Source: Gautieria morchelliformis (Eukaryota; Basidiomycota; Agaricomycetes; Gomphales; Gomphaceae). From it: 64,000 nt of DNA. The notes beneath the pieces were generated by a model. It worked only from the letters and a program-made list of their open reading frames with translations. It had not been told where the DNA came from and made no database searches. The stretch is taken from positions 62,001 to 126,000 of the forward strand of contig WHVA01000150.1 in assembly GCA_015179125.1 (NCBI GenBank). The letters run 5' to 3'. The stretch's first letter is position 1. Every line of letters begins with the position of its first letter. The translations under genes were made by a program, and so were the position numbers. This document shows positions 34,235-48,292 of the stretch, piece by piece.

Positions 34235-34448
34235 TGTAAAGATGTCGATCTTAGGACCTTGTATCACAAGGGCACTGCAGAACTTGACCAATGAGTGGTA
34301 TTCTGAATGCTACGTAGTGACAGGTAAGAGTAAGATGCGATGGGAACCGCTGGCCAGTTCCCACGCATAAACTATACAGTGGGTCCCTAAGGGGCCCACT
34401 GGGATTATGTAATAACTATTGTCCATGTAGATACATAGGTTATTTACA
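34235..34448 (-). repeat. Element A 5' LTR
   Basis: 214 bp, the partner of 25732-25945. It is followed at 34449 by target duplication CTGTA. Confidence 0.95.
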
Positions 34449-34453
34449 CTGTA

Positions 34454-35018
34454 GGTCCCCCACAGGTCCACAGGCTGTGTGTGCAGTCTGGGCACAGTGG
34501 CGAGCTACAAGGGGCTGCGGTGGGGGCATCGTAGCTGTGACATTAGTGAAGGGGCTCCCCCTTCTATGGTGCGCCGACCCGGCACACCTTAGAGTCGCTG
34601 GCCTTACCCAACACTGTTCTCCACAACACACGTCATGGCATGTGATGGGGTGGAGGATGCACAGAAGGTCCAGTACTGGCAGGCATGCCACTTCATGCGT
34701 GACACCTGACGCGCCATCCCCCGTTGGGCATGCTAGCACCGCCGCATGCACAATAGGAGGGGGCGGGAGCACGCAGCATGTGCTGCGATGACTAGGGGTC
34801 GCCTGCAGGGACGTGCCTGCGGCAGAACCACCATACCTGTTGTAGTCCCGGCGCTGCCCTCTCCCATCACAGTGTCAAGGGCCGACAGCACTGATGTCGG
34901 GCCGCACGCGTGTGCATGGCATCACAACACATGTCCGGTGCACAGCAGACCTCCCAGAGGGTGCAGGGACATCCCGACTCAACACGTGAGTGTCACGACC
35001 TCCGCAGGCACAACCATG
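34454..35018. other. Internal GC-rich sequence of element B, part 2
   Basis: Continues the GC-rich, CpG-containing, non-coding sequence interrupted by element A. No gene seen. Confidence 0.6.
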
Positions 35019-35020
35019 TA

Positions 35021-35933
35021 AGATAGAAGTCATCTTAAACTGGCACCTTTATGTAAGCGGGCGCTTAGGTCACGTGATGCGCCAAATCCTCGCCTTGGGG
35101 ATTTTTTTTTTTTTTTTTCCCCTTTCAGAAGGCACCTTGGTGCAATGACATGTTCTATAATATAATTAGTGACATTGAATTATATTACATGAATTCCTTG
35201 TCCAACTCAGACATAATGTTTGGAGGTAAAGTATGATGGGCATGGTATTTACGGTTTTCCCAGACAGCTTGTGCCCCATTCAACCCTTTTTTGTAGGCAT
35301 CTATAAATCAGGCCAACCTATTAGCATCCCTGTTGAGGAGTTAGAATCTGCTGATAGGAAACAATTCTCACACACCTCTGAATCTGTACAAAGGGGACAT
35401 CATCTAGACAGCCGCAATCCCTGAGGCCTGAATGTGTGAATGGGGTCAAGCACAACCTGCCGGGCGGTCAAAGTGACGACTAAGCAAGCGGCCTGCAGTG
35501 GAACTCACCTAGTGTAAGGTTGTACCTACCTAAACCCTGATTTAAGCAGTAGAAATGTGTAGCAAGGCCCCAGAGTGGTTTGAAGCTTTTTCCGTGCGTC
35601 GTCCAAAGGTTCGAAAGGCTGACAAATAGGTCACGTGACCTATCACGTGACCGCCAAATTCCATCGGTCCAAAAACCGAAATTGCAGGAAATCATTCTAG
35701 GACATCAGAAAAATAATTTGGTATTTTTTCTATGTCACATTTTGGATGCTATATATCTCCTCAATAAATATAGATATATCCTAAGTCTCTCCTAAGGATT
35801 GTAGGTAGACATGTCCCAAAGAGACTCTAGGAAGCCATTTGGCAAAAAGTGTTTGCCTTCGAGTGTTATTGAGCTCGCCGTTGGACTGTGCTCAGCTTAT
35901 GTAAGGGGTGCCAGTTTAAGATGACTTCTATCT
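35021..35933. mobile_element. MITE, 913 bp, TA target site
   Basis: Near-perfect terminal inverted repeats of about 38 bases begin AGATAGAAGTCATCTTAAAC and continue through TGGCACC; TA lies on each side (35019-35020, 35934-35935). The inside is AT-rich with an 18-T run at about 35102 and no transposase. It is inserted in element B. Confidence 0.85.
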
Positions 35934-35935
35934 TA

Positions 35936-38347
35936 GACATGGTGTGTGTGCATGGCATGGAGGCAGGCACACATCCATGTGTGGATGTGTGGGTGTGACC
36001 CTAGTACCGCAGATGCGCAGTGTGGCGATCGGTGAGCGGCATGGGCCTGCGCGCCGTGGGGCCTCTCGTGGCGACATCACCTGTGGGCGGTGGTTCGACC
36101 TCAATCTTGCACTCTCCCTCTCCCCAGTCCTGCCGCTTCCCACGATGATTGACGACAGTGATCCTGGACTGAGGCCTCCATTGCACCTCTGCATGCCAGC
36201 TTACTGCTGTGCCATAGATGGTGAGGGTGCAGGACTTCACTGCGTACCACCCATGGAGTAGCGTCGCATGGGAGTGTATGGCGTTGCGATGCCAGTGCGC
36301 GAGCATGAACAGGCACGGGCAGCATGTCTGTGGAGCAGGGCGACCTGCATGGTATATGCCTTTGTCGCCTTCACCTCCTCTACAGGATGTGTGGTCCCGA
36401 CGCATATCCTCTGGGGCCGCTACACAAGCACTGTGCTGAGAGAGAGGGAACGGGGGGTGCCGAACATGCAGTGGGAGATTGGCAGAGTCCATACCTCATG
36501 TCTCGGGGGGGTGCGAGCCGTCTACATAGCATGCAGTTGACACACTGGTCGACGCGGCCTTCACAGTGCGTGCCTGGCTTCACCGAGAATGGGTGTGCGG
36601 CGTGGGCAGTAGCGCAATGGCAGGGTCCCAGGCTGCTGGTGGTGGTATAAGGCCACCAGCTTGTAGCTCGAGGGGCGGGACATCGCAGTACTGCATGGCG
36701 GGGTGCTCGTGATGTCCTGCGGGTCGTCATGCATGCGCCGCGTCTCGATGCACCATGTAACGCAGTCATGCACATGCACCCTGACAGTGCAGGCGCACCG
36801 GTGTACAGTGGCATGTCCGTCATACGGACCTCGCCTGCGTCGTGCCGTCAATGCACTGGTGTTGAGGCAATGCGCCTGGCTCTCTCGACAGTGAGTGTGC
36901 ATTGTATGATGCCACGTAACGTTGAGGGTGTCGCCTCATGCTACTTGTAGCACGTACAGAGCGCCTACGCGTACACCAACAGCCATGGAGGCACACTCTA
37001 AGGCAGTGCTGCATGTCTCTCACTCCTCTCTTAGCCCACAGCATCCCGATGTGACTGGGCCTCCTTGCAGAATCCTCCTCGCATGCAGTGATGAGGGTGC
37101 TGGGAGCTGGACGAGCAGGACGTGGATGCGTACATTGTGGACTGACGCCGTGGCTTCCAGTGGGATACACCTGGGACAGAGACCATCGGCAGATGGGAAC
37201 CGAGAGGACAGGGGACCAAGTGACCACGCACAGGGGTCACGACTGCGACGGCTACATGCAACACTCATCGTGCGTGAGTGGGTGCGCCAGCGCATGCCAG
37301 TGCATCTGTCGGTATGGGACCTCGTGCGTGTTTGTGACATCATGACGCACGCGGCATGAGCGGTAGGGTGGCTGTAGTGGCCCAGGCTACTCCTGGTGGT
37401 GTTGTAAGGCCACCAGGTCCCGTGGGGTGCTTGCGGGGGGGCAGGTCATCCTGTGCTGCACAGGGTCGCGCGCGGCACCACGTCGTGTGTAGCGTGCGTG
37501 AGTGGGCGCAGGCACGCCGGCACGTGGCAATGCGTCTGTCGGTGCTGAACCTTGCGCGTGTTCGTGACGTCGTGACGTGTGCGATGTGGGCGGTAGCGTG
37601 GCAGCAGGGCCCCAGGCTCGGCCACCAGAGCCCGCAGCGGCGCACGGCATGGTGCCATGTGGGTCCGGGGGGATGTCGGCATCGGACGGCGTGTCACACA
37701 TCACGCGCTTGCTGACGCCAAGGTCGTTGCCCAGGTTGCAGCTGGGCAGGTGCGCGGGTGGAGGTGAGTGCGCGCAAGCGCAGCGGCGCGGTCGTTGGCA
37801 TAGGGCCGCGCAGCACCGTGTCGTGTGTATGCGTGTGCACGCGTGGATGATGGTAGCGCGGTCGCAGGGTCTGTGGCTGCCGGTGCTGGTGCTGTAGGGT
37901 CCACCAGAGCCCGTAGGGTCTCCAGGGTGGTGGGGTCATCGCGGTGCTACACGGACGCACGGCAGGGCGCTCGCGGTGCCCTTGGGGTCCGTAGGGATGT
38001 CAGCACCGTTGTGCTACTGTGGGACCATGGTGCCTCGTCGTAGTCGTGCGTCGGGGCTGCCTCGTCAGCTGCGGGCCTGGGAGCACGGCGTAGACACATC
38101 GCGAGCGCGTTGCCAGCCGTGCAGGAGCCAGGCCGGCCGGGAAGGGGACGTACACACCGCCAGCTCCCCAGTTCACGCAGCGTGCGGACCAATGATGGGC
38201 GCGGTGGGATGGACGTCACCTCGGGGCAGCTGCAGGATACCGTCGGCCCCGCAATTGCGTCCTGGGGCTCTTGGGGGTCGCTGGCGTGCGGAGGAGCTGG
38301 ATGCGGTGGCCAATGTGTCTGTCGGCCCAAGCACCTACACTTTCCCC
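35936..38347. repeat. Internal GC-rich sequence of element B, part 3, with degenerate tandem repeats
   Basis: No protein. A block with GTGCGTGAGTGGG, TCTGTCGGT and CGTGTTTGTGAC recurs at about 37270 and 37494 (period about 224). A second block containing GGTGGTGTTGTAAGGCCACC, or a variant, occurs near 36640, 37390, 37616 and 37885. These account for the many long GC-driven frames on both strands. Confidence 0.6.
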
Positions 38348-38352
38348 ACATT

Positions 38353-40368
38353 TGTAGGGGAACGGCTGTTCAACCAGCCAAGGAAGGCTGCTCAACCAGC
38401 CCTAGTCTTTTCTTTTTGTCTTGACAACATGTAAAAACACATTTGAAGAATTAACAGTATCTGTATGCTGTTAATATAACTGGGGAAAGGCTTTTCAAAC
38501 ATTCCTATAGTTATCTTATATTTTTCCTTATTTTTCCAAAGTCTCCATGGCTCAAACTACCATTTTTCTGTCATTACAGAGTTGTGGATCCTCTAGCACC
38601 CACAACTCTGTTCCGGGCGCTCTATTTCAAACTCTGCCGGGCACCTCGGCGGTGGCCGCATTTTCGGACTTATGGTCACCCAAGCACCCACAAGTCCAGC
38701 AGGATGGGTCTCTCAGTATTTCCAGCTGAGTCCCAAACAGTTGCTATGTGCAGCCATAGCAACTGTGCAGCCTGTTTGGCTTCACCAAACAATGGGGATC
38801 ATGGTCAGTCATGACAACTAGGCTGTACCAGGCTATGCTCAGCTGTGCTAAGCAGTGCTCTTAGTAATTATGGCTACAGAGCCCTAATTGGCTCAGAACT
38901 GCTTACTCAGCTTCTGAGTGCCAAATACATGGTTATCTGGAGATATAGCCTCAATGGCTCAACCAATCCAGGCACACCTTGGTGAGTCAGGAGTACATGA
39001 CTCAGCCAAGCTGTGCTATGGCACATGACCCCTTTCAGTGAGTCATTCCTGACAAATCAAGCTCTGATTGGTAGGAAGCATGGTAGAGTCCCCTGGAAAC
39101 AGCCAGTGTCTTCCAACCCTTTCTTCCATCTTCCACAAGCTTCTTCCCCCATTCCATTAATAGATAGAAGGTTCTACCTGCTTACTAAGCTATTGTGCAT
39201 TACAATATAAAAGGAGGCCCTTTGCCTGCCCTTTGAGCAATCAATCTACCAATCTTCTATCCTACACAGCTTGTGTGACTTGCACATCTTACCTAAGTTC
39301 CTAACCCAAACTAGAATACTACTCTTGCTTAGAGTAACTATTCTTAGTTAAGTAGTTGCTGATATAAATCAAAACAAGGGGTTGGAGTCGAGTGGTTAAT
39401 AATGTGATAGAGAGCTCAAGCAGTGTTCTGGTGAGAGATAAAAACAGTGTTCTAGAGCTAGAATTAAGCAATGTTCTTAGTGCAATAAGAGTTGAGGAGG
39501 AAACAATAATGATCCAAAGATGCTTATAACTCGAAGCTTTATGGAAAAAGATTGTTAAGTTGCTGATTTATTCGTATCTAGAGTCCAAGTATTTAAACAA
39601 TACACAATAAGAGTAGATAGTCATGTGAAAAATAATGGGGCTAGGAGTTAGGGTCAAGATGATGTCAAGTATGATGCTATGACCCCTAAGAAAAATGGCT
39701 AATTCCTGGACAGATGATGTCAAATATGATGTCAGGCATATAGGACAAGGACTTGACTCGATAATATGTGGGAAATGATACGCATATGTGGGCCTCGACT
39801 CAACTCGACTCGGAATAATTCTCAGCTCAGAATGGTTCTCGGAATGACAAGAAATATGGTGAAAGGCGAGAATGATTGATAACAAAATAGATTGTCCTGA
39901 CTGAAATGTTTTCTTCCTCCTCAAATAACAGTTGCTTTACTGCTTAGCCACTTAGCCTAACACGCTGGGTGAAACTCTACAGAGTGAGGTTGGCAATTGA
40001 TTTTCTTGTCAATTAGCACTCCAATACCCGAGACGAGCTGTTCAGTTGATTTTCCTGTTCAGTGACTTTCACAAGTCAAGTCAAGTTGTGCGCGAAAGCC
40101 ACTTCACATTACTCTCTCGTTATTGCAGTGCATTGACGTTGGTCAACCCAATCCACTTACAAACTCTCCTGCGGAGCCTATTCCCTCTTTATCTCTTGGA
40201 CCCCGATAGTGTCCTTGAACCTACACACTCTTTTAGTTTATTGTTCAGTGCAGCTAAGAAATGCATTGCCTTCCAGCTGTAATGGTATTCTACTAGTCGT
40301 GTAAACGACACGTTCTGATAGACAGAGGCGTTAGCAATAACACCAAAGTCTTGAAGGGTTCCAAAACA
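38353..40368. repeat. Solo LTR (family G) in element B, itself split by another solo LTR
   Basis: AT-rich in GC-rich surroundings; begins TGTAGGGGAACGGC, ends TTCCAAAACA. Exact 5-bp duplication ACATT at 38348-38352 and 40369-40373. Without the inner insertion it is about 1440 bp. It holds a TATA signal (ATATAAAAGGAGG near 39207). No coding frame. Confidence 0.8.
39360..39930. repeat. Solo LTR (family I) nested in solo LTR G
   Basis: 571 bp, TGATATAAATC ... CAAATAACA, flanked by the exact 5-bp duplication GTTGC (39355-39359 and 39931-39935). Confidence 0.85.
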
Positions 40369-40373
40369 ACATT

Positions 40374-41394
40374 GCAGCTGCAGCTTGTCTGCATCGCCAT
40401 GCTACGACCCTGAGCCAGCCAACCTCATGTCCCTCGAAGTCTTGCAGGGTGCTCGCCGCTCAGTCATACTGCCCGTCGTGCAGTGCATATGCCATGATTC
40501 CACCGCAGTGTGGCTTCCACTTCAGAGCCTTTGCTGTGCGGGTGTTGCAGGCCGCCACACGAGGTAAGGCTGAGGCGGTGTGCATCAGCATGCCCACCTG
40601 GGCCAGGGGACGCGCATTGTGTGTTGGCCAGGCGCAGGACCAAGGATGGGGGATTGAACCGGGTGGGGGCATGGTGCACCACGTGTCGTCAACACACGAC
40701 GCTCTGGGCTCGAGAGAGCCAGGAGTCCCGATGGTGTGACCCCTAGTAGCAGTGTCTCTGGTAGCTCTCTCTCCTGCTTCCTTCCTTCTGACGAGAAGTA
40801 TATTAAAATGACGGTGGAGGCTAGAATAGAGGTGTGGGCAGGATTGGGAGCTTGGGTCGGCGTGGGAAGGAGTGTCGTGTCATGGATGCGGGGTCGGGCG
40901 TGAGGGGACATGAAGGTGGTCGGTCATAGAGGCACGAGGTCAAGGTATGATGGAGGTGAAAATGGAGGATGGCGTCGTAAAGGGGTGTGCGGTGTGTGGT
41001 GGATGCCAGGGACTCGGATTGTAGATAGGTCGTAATAAAGAAGTCAGGGTTGGTGGTTTATGGTGTCACCTTGGCCTTCAGAGGGCGGTGCACCCTACCT
41101 CGGCATCATATCGTCAGGACTGAGCTTCGGCGGTTTATAGTGTCATCTTGCATCATGCAGCGGATGGTGCACTCTCTCGCGGAACACGAGGGAAAGGCCT
41201 CGAAGAAGATATGGTGGCAGCTACTAACGCAACGTGGGATCCTTACACGTTTGGTCCACGCAATCTCCAGCCAGGCTGTCGGTCTTCGAGGAGGAAGAGG
41301 GACGTCACGGAAGCAACGTATGCAACGCGGAAACCCATCGTGTTCGGTACGCCCAGTCCGAACCGTCAGTCTTCAGGGGGTGACTCTGTTCTAC
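40374..41394. other. Internal sequence of element B, part 4
   Basis: GC-rich at first, then purine-rich. No gene. It ends at the right LTR of element B; on the minus strand this side would hold the primer-binding region. Confidence 0.55.
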
Positions 41395-41709
41395 TGTAAG
41401 GGCGACTCTACCAGGTGCTCTACTCCCTAGAGCGGCACCTGAGGTAGAGGAGATCCAAAGTATATAAGTCAGTGAGCAAGTAAATACATGGATGGTGCAC
41501 CTGAGGTAGAGGAGATCCAAAGAGAACAGAGTGAGGATCTCCTTACCTCAGCGACAAACTATATAGCTGCTACACAATGACATAAGCAAGTCACACCACT
41601 GGTGGTGATGCACAAAAGAAGAAGGAATACAGGAAGGATGCAATGAAAAAGATGTGAGGAAGAGATGCAAGGAAGGGAAATAAAAGGAAGAACAGGTGGT
41701 CCCCTGACA
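41395..41709 (-). repeat. LTR of element B, right copy (5' LTR)
   Basis: 315 bp, same structure as 24525-24840 with a handful of differences, including one small indel (AGTGGCTAC versus AGCGGCAC). Confidence 0.85.
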
Positions 41710-41712
41710 GCA

Positions 41713-42723
41713 TGTCCAAAAGTGTGTTAACCCATTTCACTCTTTGCTAATCCACCTCCCCATTGTTTCATGTTCATATCAAACTCTTACTCCTATTGTA
41801 TGTCTCCAGTCTATTACCTGTATCATCCCTACACCTCCTGTATCATTCAAACCCATCACAACCCCTCTCCTATTCACTGCTACTGTTACATATCAAGAAT
41901 CCCAGAGATCGGATCTAAAAGGACAGCAGCTTCAACATGTGTGTTGCACCCTCAATGAACTAGCATCCTAAGTATTTTGGAGATCAGAGGTCGGAAGTTG
42001 GAAGAGATCAAGGTAGAGAAGGGTTCAAGAATTGATCCAAGTCGAATGTCTGAAATCGAGTTGGAAGTCAGAGGTCGGAAAACAGAAGACAGAAGACAGA
42101 GGGGTAGAGGTCTTGCAAGTACTCGCTGTGCTAAGAATAGGAGGTGATGCAGGGGCATCAAGTATTGAAGTTGATTATCTGATTGCAGAAACAGAGAGCA
42201 TACATGACTGGGTTTTATACAAAGAGCTGGAACAACATGTCAGGAGGTGGAAGTAAGCAATTCCGATGCAAGTGGAAGTAACTACAACAAACAGAGTAAG
42301 TAACCAATGCAGAACAAGAGAACTGCAAGGGGGTGCAGGGTAGAGTCAAGAACAATAGGCAAAAGAACAAGGGGAATGTAAGTCTAATTGACATTGGAAC
42401 AAACAGGACTCCTGATGTTCTGGACTTGGTGTCTTGCTGTGTCAAGGGTCAAGTACAGAGTGCCGATGAATAGATAAGGGGAGGTAGAAAGAACAAGGGG
42501 AGGCAAAGATCAAGTGTGGCAGATGTTGCAGAATAGAGTTGGAGGTGGTGCAGAGGTGGTGGAGTTGGTCAAGCGGCATGGTTGTAACAGCTACCCCACA
42601 TCCATTTGGTATAAGTAGCTCGCATTTGCATGTATATTCTCTAGTTCAATTATCATATGTTCACCTTGTGTATTACCTTGCCACATCGTGATCATTGTCC
42701 TGAACCTCCCCTCCTACGTTACA
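41713..42723. repeat. Possible LTR fragment around solo LTR E
   Basis: Sequence on both sides of solo LTR E looks LTR-like, from TGTCCAAAAGTGTG to the end CTCCTACGTTACA, a typical fungal LTR ending. No matching 5-bp duplication was found, so this is tentative. Confidence 0.35.
41884..42589 (-). repeat. Solo LTR (family E)
   Basis: 706 bp, ends TGTTACAT ... TTGTAACA, exact 5-bp duplication GCTAC at 41879-41883 and 42590-42594. The minus strand resembles 62583-62978 over CTTGTTCTTTTGCC, GACTCTACCCTGCACCCCCT and AGCTCTTTGTATAAAA, the last being a TATA signal. Confidence 0.85.
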
Positions 42724-43357
42724 CCCCTTAGGAAGGAGTGGGACTTCACTCATGAGTCTTCACCTTTCACCTTCACTATTTTGCCCTTCAGGGTCTCACC
42801 TTGCTGTTGACAAAGGCCTCTGCAGGAGAGACTTTGCTGACAAAGGGATCATTCCAACTCAAACAACCTTTCTGCTGAGCTTTGCCCATTATATTGCCAA
42901 GCTGCATGACCAGCATCCTTTACTTAGATCACCCTACCCTTTACACACTTTTGCAGGTTTGGCCCCCTTCACCGAACCACAACTTTCACTGCACAAGGCA
43001 TTCAAGCATTCACTGTTGGCCTATCCATGATTTGCTGACACACAATACTAAACACCCAAAATCCAATCTTGACACTTGGTCCCAAGGTTACTCAGCCTCA
43101 GACTCAGGATTCACACCTTGACAGTCACCATTACTGGCTTCCTTTCAAGACTTGTAGAGGCTAGAGGTGCATACCGTTCATCAAACTATGAAATTAGTCC
43201 TTGTTCATGGACTCTGCAGCCTAATGACATTGGTTTTACTGCATGCTAGACGTACGTCTTACCGTCTCCAAAACTCCCCCTCGTGTATTTCCCTTACTAG
43301 CCTCCATGATTCACAACAGCTGAAATTAAGGCAGACTGGAGCTTGTGACACGGTAGT
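42724..43357. other. Intergenic, no gene recognised
   Basis: C/T-rich, with one 92-codon plus-strand frame (42752-43030) without recognisable domain. It lies downstream of the xylanase gene. Confidence 0.4.
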
Positions 43358-45454
<2,097 letters not shown>

Positions 45455-45530
45455 AACAGCAAAACGCAATGCCCTTGTTCCAAAGGATATGTTTTTGAAT
45501 TGGCGGCCAGCCTGAGATCCTCGAGCATCA

Positions 45531-45544
45531 TTATATATATATTT
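45531..45544 (-). promoter_or_regulatory. TATA-rich promoter element of the xylanase gene
   Basis: On the minus strand AAATATATATATAA lies about 77-90 bases upstream of the xylanase ATG at 45454, the spacing expected of a core promoter. Confidence 0.5.
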
Positions 45545-45559
45545 CCGACTCTGGCCAGT

Positions 45560-46310
45560 CTGTGAAAAGATCGAAATGGAAGCACGCACACGGCCATGCA
45601 GTCACGTCTGGATCAATATTCAAGCTTTCAAGCTCAAGCGAGTCAAGCCTGGATTTGGTCCGAGTTTCACCCTGGCGTTGAATCCAGAAGCCGACCTTTC
45701 CCCGCACAGTCGAGGTCAAACGCTGTGTGGCAGCATCAGGGTAAGCTTCGAGCATCGCTTGCCGTATGCACACCACTCCTGGCGGCGCTGCCAATTCGAG
45801 TGTCCAACGCCACGATCGAGCATGCTGCTCACTTCGAGCTGAAACCACTTTCGAATGGTGTGCATGTTCTCACCATGAAAGAAACTTGAATCTCATCTAT
45901 GTTGTAGAGAATTAATGTTTCATAACCCTTTGTTTTGTTTCTAGCAAACTTACCAATGGAAGTCATATTTACTTGAAAGCCCCCATTCACTGCCAGCGCA
46001 CAAACTCTTCTCGATGCAGGTCTTAATCATACTTTGCATCAGAGTGGTCACCGGTCACCGGTCACCAGTCAACGGTCAGCAGTCGATCTTAACGTAGAGC
46101 GTCGGGCCGCCGAGGCCGCTGTCACTCACTGACTGAAGTTACAAGCACCATCTGACTTTGCTTTGGAGCAACAACCGTTAGTACAGACGTGGAAGAACCA
46201 TGGACGTAACTAAGGAGATACTCGGCTTCCACACAGCGCACTGATGAAAACTTGTAGCTTGATAGCAGGATCGATGGCGTTACAACCCTCGATTGTGGTG
46301 GATTGAAAAA
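45560..46310. other. Intergenic, upstream of xylanase
   Basis: No gene recognised. Short GGTCACC repeats occur at about 46046-46078. Confidence 0.4.
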
Positions 46311-46311
46311 T

Positions 46312-47047
46312 GTATGCCATATAAGGGAGTATGGGTTATCTCGGGTATCTGTTAGGGAGGTTGTTTGGAAACTATAAGAAGTATCAAACTCTAATATCTC
46401 CTTAAGATCATTTAAATACTTGGAGTCTATTCTAAACATAATTTGGATTTTAAAACTTTTGGAATTTTTAAAACTTATTTGTACATCATGAAACAAAGCA
46501 TCTTTTAAGAGATGAATAGATTATGAAACACTGTGGTGAGTTAGAACTTTAAGAATTTTAAAAGGTATACTCCCTTAGATAGTACATTTCATACACATGT
46601 ATGCCATTGACACCTTTAAATACATATGTGTTACCTCGGAATGGGTGAGTTGACTAGAATGTATTTCTATTTGATTCAACATACTAAGAATACCTGGGTG
46701 GGTTTGCTTAATTAGGAAGGTTGTAGCATGAAAAATCTCCAATAATATCTTACATATTTTACATGGAAAGAACTGCAGTTTAGTTTTTAAAAAATGGAGT
46801 ACCAACAAAAGTATTAACAGATATCTATAAACAGAAGGAAATCATATACAATGGATTCTATTAAATGACCTTTAATTGTTTAGCATGTAACATGGAGAAC
46901 TATTTCCCAGAATTGCTTTTTAATGATGGAATAGTTTCAGAAAAGATATCACTATTTAAAGATGGAGTTTTATGGGAACATCACTTTTATTAGTAAACAT
47001 CTGATATTATAGTAACTCCAAACACCCTCCTAGGAGGGAGTCTACTG
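46312..47047. mobile_element. Pogo-related MITE or remnant
   Basis: The right end is GAGGGAGTCTACTG followed by TA, the inverted copy of the pogo terminal repeat at 20799. The left part (GTATGCCATATAAGGGAGTA) matches the pogo subterminal sequence near 20852-20875, but the outer tip is missing. The inside is AT-rich without a transposase. Confidence 0.5.
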
Positions 47048-47049
47048 TA

Positions 47050-48150
47050 TATGTAAAAAGGCATGCGCAAATCCTTGCGGTGGTTGCGGGTGTTAAGACT
47101 ATGTATCGTACTGAGGTTCGGCTCTAAACCAGAACCGAACCGGGATCTCGGAACAGAGGGCTTGGCTTCAACCTTGTGGGTTGCACCCACTCAGTGTTTC
47201 ACCCTAATTTCGGGAACAGGCTCGGCTACAAACCGAGAATTGGGAATGGTGTCAAGCAGGAGAGTTTAGTGTACAAGGAGCTAAGTTGATATCTGAACTG
47301 AGGAACTACGATACAAGATTGGGGGGTTTATATAGTAAAGTAGTATGCAGGGTCAGGGGGGTCAATGATTCAATGATTGGAACTAGCGGACAAGGGGAAC
47401 AAAGGGTTGGACATATGGGGAACTAACTAAGAAGGGGAATCAGGGGTAATGGAAAGGTATGAAGAGAACCTGAGGAAAGCTGAGTGAAACCCAAGGTTCC
47501 CGAGTGAGTACCGAAGCCGAGGCTTCGGGAATGAATCGTAACACGGGGCACCCATAACACATATATATACCCAAGAAAACCCCATATTCTTGTCCTACCA
47601 GGCTTTGATGCCCATGCCTGTCGGCAATCCGTATTGCATAAACTCTTGGATATCAGGGATGCTGCACTCACAATGAAAGACAAAGCAGCCATACATTGCA
47701 TTTGCATGTACACACCCCATTCCAGCAACGTTCCACCTCCCACTGCTCCTTATGACGTGATGATCAGCAATGAATTAATGGTGGGAGAACTTCAGCAAGG
47801 ATGGGGCATCAAAGGCTGGAAGACATATGGGAACCTGGAGACGCTAGAATATTTTCTTGAGCTTCCATTGGTCATTTTACACCGTGAGGGTGAGGGTGAA
47901 GGTGACAACGAATGTGCCGCTGGAGGTGAAGGCGTGGCAAAGGTGGAGATGATGATGGTGGGGGAGCTCAAGGAGCAGATGTAAGATAGCGTGCAAGATG
48001 AACTCTTATATAGTGAGATGCATCATTGAGTGAGCTTGCACTAGCGGAATTACTAGTACTAGTGCTGTAAAAGAATTGTTAAGTGCTTTCTGAGGAAGAT
48101 AGAGCTATACATAGACTGGAGACACCGCCTGAATGGACCTAAACAGGGCT
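47050..48150. other. Unassigned, partly LTR-like, one uncertain frame
   Basis: Includes a small hairpin (GTGGGTTGCACCCAC near 47178) and a 116-codon plus-strand frame at 47634-47984 (for example GWGIKGWKTYGNLETLEYFL) with no known domain. Possibly transposon debris. Confidence 0.3.
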
Positions 48151-48292
48151 GGGATGAGTCAGTATCCTCAGACCTCTGATAAGTTACGTAGCCAGACCTG
48201 GTCAGAGACCTCAGCTGTGTGAAGGTTAGGTCTTCAGAGCCCGATGAGTCAATAGTGTTGGACCTCTGACAAGGTAAGTGGCCAGATCTGGT

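Larger units (their letters stand above)
25732..34448 (-). mobile_element. Ty3/gypsy chromovirus element A, full length, inactive
   Basis: It is 8717 bp, with LTRs of 214 bp at each end and an exact 5-bp target duplication CTGTA at 25727-25731 and 34449-34453. Order on the minus strand: gag (34097 to 31931), zinc knuckle and protease (31930-30983), RT/RNase H (30955-29048), a solo-LTR insertion (28594-29047), integrase with chromodomain (28569-27130), extra ORF (27004-26186), and a polypurine tract GAGGGGGAGGG next to the 3' LTR. The gag-pol frame is interrupted by at least seven TGA codons, and gag also by frame changes. Confidence 0.95.
24525..41709 (-). mobile_element. Large LTR element B without pol (LARD-like), host of nested insertions
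   Basis: Paired LTRs at 24525-24840 and 41395-41709 enclose about 5 kb of own sequence once nested elements are removed (24841-25726, 34454-35018, 35936-38347, 40374-41394). That sequence is GC-rich, full of CpG and GTG/CAC, and has no gag, protease, RT or integrase on either strand. The flanking 5 bases (CTGTC left, GCATG right) do not match, so either one end was rearranged or the LTRs come from two events. Confidence 0.65.

Noticed and set aside
36001..38434. Many long frames on both strands in the GC-rich block
   Set aside because: GC-rich DNA lacks stops by composition; the products are Cys/His/Arg-rich without domains and repeat with the DNA.
24525..41709. Claim that element B is a clean single insertion
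   Set aside because: The 5-bp flanks (CTGTC and GCATG) do not match, so I mark it as uncertain.
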